5,122 bases of DNA from Bacteroidales bacterium (lineage in GTDB: Bacteria; Bacteroidota; Bacteroidia; Bacteroidales; UBA932): contig JAAXVX010000117.1 of assembly GCA_013335275.1 (NCBI GenBank), forward strand, positions 1-5,122. Direction: 5' to 3'. The translations under genes and the position numbers were made by a program. Under the pieces are notes generated by a model. That model saw only the letters and a program-made list of their open reading frames with translations. It made no database searches and was not told where the DNA came from. Below, piece after piece: positions 1-5,122 of the stretch. The first letter of the stretch is position 1. Every line of letters begins with the position of its first letter.

Positions 1-108
1 GCTCCGCTTAAAAGAGCTCCTGATGCAATTCTTCTTGACAACAGCAAAATGACAATTGAAGACCAGATTGTATGGTTTGACAATATTATTTCTAAGAGAT
101 GGAACTAA
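1..108 (+). CDS. cmk: Cytidylate kinase, C-terminal end (partial)
   Basis: The window opens inside a reading frame that codes for 35 residues and ends at TAA 106-108. The visible tail begins APLKRAPDAILLDNSKMTIE. This matches the end of (d)CMP kinases, where a 'SPLK-A-DA--LDTS-MT' stretch follows the lid region and precedes the last helix. The enzyme uses ATP to phosphorylate CMP and dCMP to the diphosphates in the cytosol, feeding RNA, DNA and CDP-lipid synthesis. The P-loop and nucleotide-binding core lie upstream of the window, so catalytic residues cannot be checked. The last 10 bp overlap the start of ispH, implying a shared transcript. The family call rests on a short tail, but that tail is distinctive and a cmk-ispH pairing fits. 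Confidence 0.85.
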   Translation, partial: APLKRAPDAILLDNSKMTIEDQIVWFDNIISKRWN

Positions 109-983
109 ATGTAGAGATAGACAATCACTCAGGTTTCTGCTATGGAGTAGTGCGTGCAATAGAGCAGGCCGAGAAATATCTGGACGAAAACAAAGAACTT
201 AATTCTCTGGGTTCCATCGTACACAACAGTACCGAAATAGAGAGATTAAAACAGAAGGGACTCAGGATAATTGACTATTCCCAAATGTCAACTTTAAAGG
301 ACAAGGTGTTATTTATCCGTGCCCACGGCGAACCTCCTTCCAGTTATAAAATTGCAAAAGAGAATAAACTCAGGATTATTGACTGCACCTGTCCGGTAGT
401 ATTGAAGCTTCAGGAGCGTGTCAAAAAGAATTATAAGGAGTTGAAAAAAAATGACGGCCAGCTGCTCATCTTTGGAAAGCATGGTCACGCAGAGGTTAAC
501 GGGCTAATTGGCCAGGTAGACGGAGACGCTTTTATAATTGAAAAAAACTCCGACCTCGATTTAGTTGATTACTCAAAACCTGTTTATATTTTCTCCCAGA
601 CAACAAAAGACCCGGGAGAGTACCGCAAGATATGCGAATTAATTAAACAGCGGATAGAAAGCGTAGGCGGTCCGGCAGATAAGTTCCGTGCTTTTAATAC
701 AATTTGCGGCCAGGTATCTTCAAGACACCCTCATCTTAAGGAATTCGCAAAGAAGCATTCTGTAATAATCTTTGTGAGCGGGAAAGAGAGTTCCAATGGC
801 AAAATCCTTTATGAACTTTGCTGCTCTGTCAACCCAAGAAGTTATTCAGTTGAAAGCAAACAGGAGATTAATAAAGACTGGTTCCGGAGCGGCGATTCTG
901 TGGGCGTGTGCGGAGCCACTTCAACTCCAAAATGGCTTCTCGAAGAGGTTGCTGAGTATCTGAACAATTTATCCAACGGTTAA
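99..983 (+). CDS. ispH: 4-hydroxy-3-methylbut-2-enyl diphosphate reductase (IspH/LytB)
   Basis: This 294-residue protein is the normal length for IspH. It is the iron-sulfur enzyme that reduces HMBPP to IPP and DMAPP in the last step of the MEP isoprenoid pathway, in the cytosol. The three expected cluster cysteines are present: C14 (SGFCYGV), C98 (DCTCPVV) and C203 (NTICGQV). Residues that bind or protonate the substrate are also in place: H42, H76 (RAHGEPP), H130 and E132 (GHAEVNG), T168 (SQTT), S231-S232-N233 (ESSNGK) and S275 (GATSTP). All three pseudo-repeat lobes are therefore complete. The ATG at 99 places the conserved EIDNHSGFC segment at the very N-terminus, as expected. It lies inside the end of cmk with no Shine-Dalgarno, so translation is probably coupled. 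Its TAA shares one base with the priA ATG. Additional non-ligand cysteines occur at C96, C241, C242 and C271. Confidence 0.96.
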   Translation: MELNVEIDNHSGFCYGVVRAIEQAEKYLDENKELNSLGSIVHNSTEIERLKQKGLRIIDYSQMSTLKDKVLFIRAHGEPPSSYKIAKENKLRIIDCTCPVVLKLQERVKKNYKELKKNDGQLLIFGKHGHAEVNGLIGQVDGDAFIIEKNSDLDLVDYSKPVYIFSQTTKDPGEYRKICELIKQRIESVGGPADKFRAFNTICGQVSSRHPHLKEFAKKHSVIIFVSGKESSNGKILYELCCSVNPRSYSVESKQEINKDWFRSGDSVGVCGATSTPKWLLEEVAEYLNNLSNG

Positions 984-2983
984 TGACCGGAGAAAATCTT
1001 AAATATGCCGAAGTAATTCTCCCTCTTAAATTAAAGATGGAGGTCTCTTATATTATTCCCGAAAATCTTGAACCGGAAATAAGTATCGGGTCAAGGGTAC
1101 GGGTGGAGATGGGCGGCAGGGAATATATCGCAGTTGTGAGAAATATATCCTCCAGTTGTGGAGAATATGCAGGAAAAATAAAAGAGATTACCGGCGTTGA
1201 ACCGGCACCGGCTATTACCGAAAAAGAGTTTGAATTCTGGGAGTGGATGGCTTCATACTATATGTGTACTATTGGCGAGGTTTACAGGGCAGCCTTTACT
1301 TCGTCAATCACTGAACAGGAGCATAAGAAAGCCAGGAACAGACCTTCAAAAGTCAAGGCCGGAGAAGAGTTTTCTAAACTTTCAACTGCTCAGGAAAAAG
1401 CGTTTGAAGAAATTAAACTGAGCTTTTCAAAAGGAGTTCCGGCACTTCTTGAAGGAATTACAGGTTCCGGAAAAACAGAAATATACATCAGGCTTGCAAA
1501 AGAGGAGATTGATAAGGGCAGGTGCGTGCTTTATCTGGTACCGGAAATTGCTCTGAGCCGGCAGCTCAGCGAGCGGCTCAATGCGGTTTTTGGCGAACGG
1601 CTACTGATTTTTCATTCCAAACAGAGTCCTGCAGAGCGTTTCAGGGCGCATAAAGCACTTAGGGAATCCGGTGACGGGAAGGGTTATATTGTACTTGGAC
1701 TTCGTTCTTCGGTTTTCCTTCCTTTCAGGGAACTGGGTCTGATAATAATCGACGAGGAGCATGACAGCTCATACAAACAGACCGACCCTGCACCGCGATA
1801 CAACGGAAGGGATTGCGCAATGATGCTTGGCAAAATTCACTCTGCACCGGTAGTTCTGGGAAGTGCAACTCCCTCTCTTGAGTCGCAGTTCAATGTAGCA
1901 TCAGGAAGATATTCCGGCATTTTGCTAAAAGAGCGGTTTTATGGTGCCGAAACTCCGGAAATAGTTGTCCTGGACACTATCCGGGAATCCAAAAGAGGGA
2001 AAATGAACGGCCTCTTCTCCCAGCAGCTTATAAAAGAGATAGAAAACACACTCCTTAAAGGGGAACAGGTTCTTATATTTCGTAACCGGCGTTCCTATTC
2101 GCCTCTTGTCCAGTGCACAAATTGCGGTCATATCCCACTTTGCACACATTGTAATGTTCCACTCAATTATCATAAAGGCAAAGGGATACTTTTATGCCAC
2201 TACTGCGATTTTCGCATCCGATACTCTCAGGTATGCCCGGCATGTCAGGAAGCTACTCTTGAAGACAAGGGCTCCGGAACAGAAAAAATTGAAGAAAAAA
2301 TCAAAGAAATTTTTCCTTTCGCCACTATTGCAAGATTTGATGCCGAAGTAACCAAAAGCAAAAGAGAAGAGAGTCGTATTCTTAAGGAGTATGCTGCCGG
2401 GAAAATAGATATTCTTGTTGGCACTCAAATGATAAGCAAGGGGTTTGACTTTGAAAACCTCTCTCTTGTAGCGCTCATTCAGGCCGATTCCATGCTTGCG
2501 TTAGATGACTTTAGAGCAAACGAGAGGGCATTTCAGTTATTGACACAACTTTCGGGCAGGACAGGAAGGAAGCATGTAAGAGGGAAAATCATTATTCAGA
2601 GTGCTCAGCCAAAACACCCTGTTTATCATTTGTTTGAAACAGGTTCGGATACTGTATATGATCAGCTTTCAGAGAGGAAAGAGTTTGATTACCCGCCTTA
2701 TGTGCGGATGATTAAAATTACGCTGAAGGACCGGAACAGGGAACGGCTTTCCGTATATGCCTCCCAGCTTGGAGATATCATTGGAAGGATAAGGAATATC
2801 GAGTGCAGTGGTCCTTTTGCGCCGTTGACAGACAAAATCAGAGGGGAATTTTTACTTGTATTCTGGATCAAATTTTCAAGAAACAGCGGTTCTTCAATAA
2901 AGACAGGCCTTAAGGAACTGCTCATATCATTCGAATCGGGAAAGTCGTCTCTTACTGTTGCGACAGATGTTGATCCTGTTTGA
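983..2983 (+). CDS. priA: Primosomal protein N' / replication-restart helicase PriA, apparently without the winged-helix domain
   Basis: PriA is a superfamily 2 3'-to-5' DNA helicase that recognises stalled forks and starts reloading of the replicative helicase. Domains in order: 3'-DNA-binding domain about 5-103 (YAEVILPLKLK; WEWMASYYMCTIGEV); helicase lobe 1 with Walker A GITGSGKTEIY 158-168 (K164), DEEH 257-260 and GSAT 293-296; an eight-cysteine zinc module C378, C381, C387, C390, C405, C408, C418 and C421; lobe 2 with GTQMISKGFDF 480-490 and QLSGRTGR 522-529; then the C-terminal domain ending DVDPV. All helicase motifs are intact. The protein has 666 residues against 732 in E. coli PriA. 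The shortfall falls before Walker A (K164 versus K230 in E. coli): only about 28 charged residues (roughly 105-132) stand where a winged-helix domain is expected. The ATG shares one base with the ispH stop. The 3' end overlaps the convergent lipid kinase gene by 32 bp. Confidence 0.96.
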   Translation: MTGENLKYAEVILPLKLKMEVSYIIPENLEPEISIGSRVRVEMGGREYIAVVRNISSSCGEYAGKIKEITGVEPAPAITEKEFEFWEWMASYYMCTIGEVYRAAFTSSITEQEHKKARNRPSKVKAGEEFSKLSTAQEKAFEEIKLSFSKGVPALLEGITGSGKTEIYIRLAKEEIDKGRCVLYLVPEIALSRQLSERLNAVFGERLLIFHSKQSPAERFRAHKALRESGDGKGYIVLGLRSSVFLPFRELGLIIIDEEHDSSYKQTDPAPRYNGRDCAMMLGKIHSAPVVLGSATPSLESQFNVASGRYSGILLKERFYGAETPEIVVLDTIRESKRGKMNGLFSQQLIKEIENTLLKGEQVLIFRNRRSYSPLVQCTNCGHIPLCTHCNVPLNYHKGKGILLCHYCDFRIRYSQVCPACQEATLEDKGSGTEKIEEKIKEIFPFATIARFDAEVTKSKREESRILKEYAAGKIDILVGTQMISKGFDFENLSLVALIQADSMLALDDFRANERAFQLLTQLSGRTGRKHVRGKIIIQSAQPKHPVYHLFETGSDTVYDQLSERKEFDYPPYVRMIKITLKDRNRERLSVYASQLGDIIGRIRNIECSGPFAPLTDKIRGEFLLVFWIKFSRNSGSSIKTGLKELLISFESGKSSLTVATDVDPV

Positions 2984-3908
2984 GAATAACAAAACGGATA
3001 GACATTGGCAGAATAGAAAATTTTGCAGGCAGCATCCCCAGTGCTTCACCGTCAATTTCGATTCCGCTTGGAGGATTGCTTGAAATTTCAACTACGGAAG
3101 CTCTTATCCGGATTAACTTTTCATCGTCTTTTAGTTTTCCGCTTTTCAGATTATTGAGGAATCTCAGCATTTTAAAACGGGGCATCATTCTTACGATTAT
3201 AATATCATAAAGGGAATCGTCAAATTTTGCATCCGGCATTGAAATGATGCCGCCTCCGCTATACATTCCTATCCCCAGTGTTGCAAGGAGCAGCTTCGAT
3301 TTGTATACTACCCGGCCGTCTGCCTTTATGGTAAATCTTTTTGGGCGATAAAGGAAAATTGACCTTGTAAAGCTTTGCAGAAAACGCCATTTCCCTCTTT
3401 TACCCTCATCTTTGAACCAGTTGTATTTTTCATTCACGTCGGCATCAAATCCAACTCCGGCTGCGTTAATCATATACCGGACATGTTTTACGCCCGATTC
3501 GTAATATTCTGCCACCCCCGAATCCTGTAATTGTGTATTACAATCTGCCAGTGATTTTATAGCCATGTTATATCCTTCGGCTATACCTGCGCCACGCGCC
3601 CGGTCATTGCCTACTCCTGTGGGAATAACCCCAACCGTGATCTCTTGTGAGGGGACTTCATTCTGAAGAAAAATTCCGTTTACTATCTCGTGAAGGGTTC
3701 CGTCTCCCCCAACTCCAACTATCTTCCTGTAGCCCTCTTTTATCGCTTTTACAGTGAGTTCTACTGTGTGATATTTATGCTCGGTAAAGTGACAAACGTA
3801 CTCCAAACCATTGCGGTTCATAGTATTAGATATTAAGGGCCAATCCGACAAGCCTCTTCCGTCCCCCGCTTTAGGATTGACAATTACCATCCAGCCACTC
3901 TTTTCCAT
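2952..3908 (-). CDS. Diacylglycerol kinase family lipid kinase (DagK/YegS-like)
   Basis: This 318-residue protein belongs to the DAGK catalytic-domain family, which uses ATP to phosphorylate a lipid hydroxyl at the cytosolic face of the membrane. Visible motifs are the first strand VIVNPKAGDGRG (8-19), the nucleotide-binding GVGGDGTLHE (65-74), PTGVGNDRARG (96-106), AAGVGFDADV (149-158), the GGG-P-A region (218-227) followed by DDSLYD (230-235), and IEIDGE (283-288) in the C-terminal beta-domain. There is no signal peptide or membrane span. I chose ATG 3906-3908: GGGGAGGG lies just upstream, and the protein then starts directly before the conserved strand. The natural lipid may be diacylglycerol; because this family includes sphingoid-base kinases and many Bacteroidota make sphingolipids, a long-chain base is also possible. 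The usual DG after the P-A motif reads DS (D231-S232). It is divergent from parA and convergent with priA. Confidence 0.9.
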   Translation of the reverse strand: MEKSGWMVIVNPKAGDGRGLSDWPLISNTMNRNGLEYVCHFTEHKYHTVELTVKAIKEGYRKIVGVGGDGTLHEIVNGIFLQNEVPSQEITVGVIPTGVGNDRARGAGIAEGYNMAIKSLADCNTQLQDSGVAEYYESGVKHVRYMINAAGVGFDADVNEKYNWFKDEGKRGKWRFLQSFTRSIFLYRPKRFTIKADGRVVYKSKLLLATLGIGMYSGGGIISMPDAKFDDSLYDIIIVRMMPRFKMLRFLNNLKSGKLKDDEKLIRIRASVVEISSNPPSGIEIDGEALGMLPAKFSILPMSIRFVILKQDQHLSQQ

Positions 3909-3911
3909 TAA

Positions 3912-3919
3912 CCCTCCCC
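3912..3919 (-). promoter_or_regulatory. Purine-rich ribosome binding site deciding the lipid kinase start
   Basis: Read on the minus strand, GGGGAGGG ends three bases before the ATG at 3908, with its GGAGG core four bases away. The spacing is slightly short, but this is the only clear Shine-Dalgarno-like sequence near a start in this window. It supports ATG 3908 over the in-frame TTG at 3935, which falls inside the predicted -7 promoter box and so could not lie within the transcript. Confidence 0.6.
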
Positions 3920-3932
3920 TATTTGTTATTGG

Positions 3933-3940
3933 CAAATGTA
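3933..3940 (-). promoter_or_regulatory. Candidate Bacteroidota-type -7 promoter element for the lipid kinase gene
   Basis: The minus strand reads TACATTTG, an exact match to the TAnnTTTG -7 consensus known from Bacteroides. A weak -33 candidate (TTTT at 3964-3961, consensus TTTG) lies upstream with a 20-nt spacer, within the usual range. Transcription would start near 3926, giving a leader of about 17 nt that contains the GGGGAGGG site. The position is right for the gene, but the -33 element is imperfect and the call rests on consensus matching alone. Confidence 0.55.
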
Positions 3941-3971
3941 ATATATTTAGTTTTGCTATAAAAAGATTTTG

Positions 3972-3979
3972 TAAATTTG
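3972..3979 (+). promoter_or_regulatory. Candidate Bacteroidota-type -7 promoter element for parA-parB
   Basis: The plus strand reads TAAATTTG, an exact match to the TAnnTTTG consensus. It sits 33 bases before the parA ATG, so a transcript starting near 3986 would have a leader of about 27 nt. The -33 element is not clean: TTTG at 3952-3955 gives a 16-nt spacer, which is short, while TTTA at 3946-3949 gives 22 nt. This would drive parA and, six bases after its stop, parB. Consensus matching is the only evidence. Confidence 0.5.
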
Positions 3980-4012
3980 CAGTTTGACGACTAAGTTTTG
4001 TGTTGAATTTAT

Positions 4013-4783
4013 ATGGGAAAAATAATAGCTATCGCAAATCAGAAGGGAGGAGTAGGAAAGACTACCACAGCAATAAATCTTGCCGCCTCGCTGGCTGTAA
4101 TGGAAAAGAGTACCTTAATTGTTGATGCCGATCCCCAGGCAAACTCTACTTCGGGGTTTAACTTCGATCCAGACTCCACATCCAGACAAACCCTTTACGA
4201 AACCCTTATTGGCAAAGTCGAACTTGCAGATATTATGCTTGACACGGAAGTGAACGGGTTAAAACTTGTTCCTTCGCATATTAATCTGGTTGGCGCGGAA
4301 ATTGAGATGCTTAATATTCCCGACAGGGAACTTGTTCTTAAAAAAGCCATTGAAAGTGTGAAGGATAAATTTGATTATATAATTATTGACTGTTCTCCGT
4401 CGCTTGGAGTTATTACGATAAATGCTCTTTCTGCTGCCGACTCTGTTCTTATACCGGTTCAGTGTGAATATTTTGCGCTTGAGGGGCTTGGAAAACTTCT
4501 CAACACTATAAAACTGGTTCAGAACAGACTCAATACATCACTTCAGATAGAAGGATTCCTTCTCACCATGTTTGACGGAAGGCTAAGGCATGCAAATCAG
4601 GTTGTGGAAGAGGTCAGGACACATTTTGGCGAGATGGTTTTCAATACCGTAATCCAGAGAAATGTGCGTCTGAGCGAAGCCCCTTCGTTCGGAAAGCCGG
4701 TTATTCTGCATGATGCCATATCTGCAGGTGCAAACAACTATCTCAATCTGGCAAAAGAGATTATTAAAAAGAATACGAGGTAG
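4013..4783 (+). CDS. parA: Chromosome-partitioning ATPase ParA (Soj)
   Basis: This 256-residue protein is a chromosomal ParA/Soj ATPase. ATP-bound dimers coat the nucleoid, and ParB-parS complexes follow the resulting gradient as sister origins separate. Visible motifs are the deviant Walker A KGGVGKTT (11-18; signature K11, P-loop K16), the A' motif DADPQANST (38-46), Walker [10 protein letters not shown] (122-130; D126), [12 protein letters not shown] (148-159) and [13 protein letters not shown] (217-229). The protein starts directly at the P-loop strand with no N-terminal helix-turn-helix, as in chromosomal Soj and unlike plasmid P1-type ParA. The length is normal. The start ATG has no Shine-Dalgarno and lies in AT-rich sequence, common in Bacteroidota. 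parB follows after a 6-bp gap, so the two are almost certainly co-transcribed. Confidence 0.96.
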   Translation: MGKIIAIANQKGGVGKTTTAINLAASLAVMEKSTLIVDADPQANSTSGFNFDPDSTSRQTLYETLIGKVELADIMLDTEVNGLKLVPSHINLVGAEIEMLNIPDRELVLKKAIESVKDKFDYIIIDCSPSLGVITINALSAADSVLIPVQCEYFALEGLGKLLNTIKLVQNRLNTSLQIEGFLLTMFDGRLRHANQVVEEVRTHFGEMVFNTVIQRNVRLSEAPSFGKPVILHDAISAGANNYLNLAKEIIKKNTR

Positions 4784-4789
4784 TAAAAT

Positions 4790-5122
4790 ATGAAGAAACC
4801 TGCATTGGGAAGGGGTCTCGGAGCCCTCATATCGGACGCAAATAACATGCCTTTCAACAGGCCTTCTACTTCCGAAGGACAGGCAACTCCTGCATCTATT
4901 TCCGAGATAGCAATTGAAAAAATCGTAGCTAACCCATATCAGCCAAGAAGCACATTCGATCAGGATGCTCTTTCCGAACTTGCAGACTCAATTAAAACTC
5001 TTGGTTTAATTCAGCCAATCACTGTAAGGCAAACGGAATCCGGAAGCTACCAGATAATAAGCGGAGAAAGAAGGTTCCGGGCTGCACAGCTTGCAGGACT
5101 GACTTACATACCCGCATATATC
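4790..5122 (+). CDS. parB: Chromosome-partitioning protein ParB (Spo0J), N-terminal part, runs off the window
   Basis: The frame opens at ATG 4790 and stays open for 111 codons to the window edge. ParB binds parS sites near the origin, loads as a CTP-dependent sliding clamp, and stimulates ParA. The N-terminus has the LGRGLGALI motif (6-14), part of the short basic tail that contacts ParA. A flexible S/T/P-rich linker of about 22 residues follows. The ParB/Srx nucleotide-binding domain starts near residue 39 and shows NPYQPR (48-53), LGLIQPITVR (71-80) and SGERRFRAA (91-99), the arginine-rich box involved in CTP binding. The helix-turn-helix and the C-terminal dimerisation domain lie beyond the window, so completeness cannot be judged. 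The A-rich bases before the start contain no Shine-Dalgarno. Confidence 0.95.
   Translation, partial: MKKPALGRGLGALISDANNMPFNRPSTSEGQATPASISEIAIEKIVANPYQPRSTFDQDALSELADSIKTLGLIQPITVRQTESGSYQIISGERRFRAAQLAGLTYIPAYI

Larger units (their letters stand above)
3932..3980. repeat. Spaced inverted repeat spanning the two divergent -7 boxes
   Basis: GCAAATGTA at 3932-3940 and TAAATTTGC at 3972-3980 are inverted copies matching at 8 of 9 positions and separated by 31 AT-rich bases. Most of the similarity comes from both arms being -7 promoter elements of the same type on opposite strands, plus one additional shared base (the outer G/C). It may simply be a consequence of the back-to-back promoters rather than a separate protein-binding site. 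Confidence 0.5.

Noticed and set aside
96..98. Frameshift or gene fusion at the cmk-ispH overlap
   Set aside because: Both proteins have natural ends: the Cmk tail matches its family and IspH begins right at its conserved first cysteine segment. The overlap is simple gene packing.
969..977. DnaA-box-like TTATCCAAC near the end of ispH
   Set aside because: Only 7 of 9 bases match the consensus, it is a single copy inside coding sequence, and no origin-like cluster surrounds it.
1197..1421. Open frame on the + strand inside priA (74 codons)
   Set aside because: It is fully contained in the strongly conserved priA frame, its product resembles nothing I recognise, and it has no ribosome binding site.
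1925..2428. Open frames on both strands inside the priA zinc-module region
   Set aside because: They are shadows of priA: low-complexity K/F-rich products with no family signature.
2976..2995. Possible terminator hairpin between priA and the lipid kinase gene (TTTG paired with CAAA)
   Set aside because: The stem is only four AT-rich pairs and has no following T-tract on either strand.
2698..3210. Short open frames antisense to the priA 3' end and to the lipid kinase gene
   Set aside because: Both lie opposite well-supported genes and have no recognisable motif.
3909..3935. Longer lipid kinase start at an in-frame TTG (3935), adding nine residues
   Set aside because: The TTG lies inside the TACATTTG -7 box, no ribosome binding site precedes it, and GGGGAGGG sits directly before the ATG at 3908. 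The added residues precede the conserved first strand.
1..5122. parS centromere site near parAB
   Set aside because: I looked by eye for the TGTTTCACGTGAAACA palindrome and its CACGTG core on both strands and found none, so no parS is called in this window.

Overview
The window is a stretch of ordinary bacterial chromosome, most likely from a member of Bacteroidota (probably Bacteroidales). Three things point that way. IspH and PriA carry wording I associate with that phylum, for example RAHGEPP and GATSTPKWL in IspH and DFRANERAFQ in PriA. The one intergenic region contains matches to the Bacteroidota -7 promoter element (TAnnTTTG). Most starts lack a Shine-Dalgarno sequence. This assignment is inferred from memory of the families, not from a search. 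There is no sign of a mobile element, CRISPR array, tRNA, rRNA or prophage.

Layout. Positions 1-2983 (+ strand) hold a tightly packed run: the 3' end of cmk (cytidylate kinase), ispH (last step of the MEP isoprenoid pathway) and priA (primosomal helicase). The genes overlap by 10 bp and 1 bp, which suggests one transcript and translational coupling. Positions 2952-3908 (- strand) hold a diacylglycerol/lipid kinase gene whose 3' end overlaps the 3' end of priA by 32 bp. A 104-bp AT-rich gap (3909-4012) carries divergent promoter candidates. From 4013 rightward lies the chromosome-partitioning pair parA (complete) and parB (first 111 residues; it runs off the window).

Functionally, the genes cover nucleotide supply (Cmk), isoprenoid precursors (IspH), restart of stalled replication forks (PriA), lipid phosphorylation (DagK family) and origin segregation (ParA/ParB). 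ParA and ParB act together; the rest are neighbours rather than one pathway.

I did not find a new biological system here. The observation most worth checking is that PriA appears to lack its winged-helix domain: the 3'-DNA-binding domain is joined to helicase lobe 1 by only about 28 charged residues. Next in interest are the near-symmetrical divergent promoters between the lipid kinase gene and parA, and the antisense overlap of the priA and lipid kinase 3' ends.
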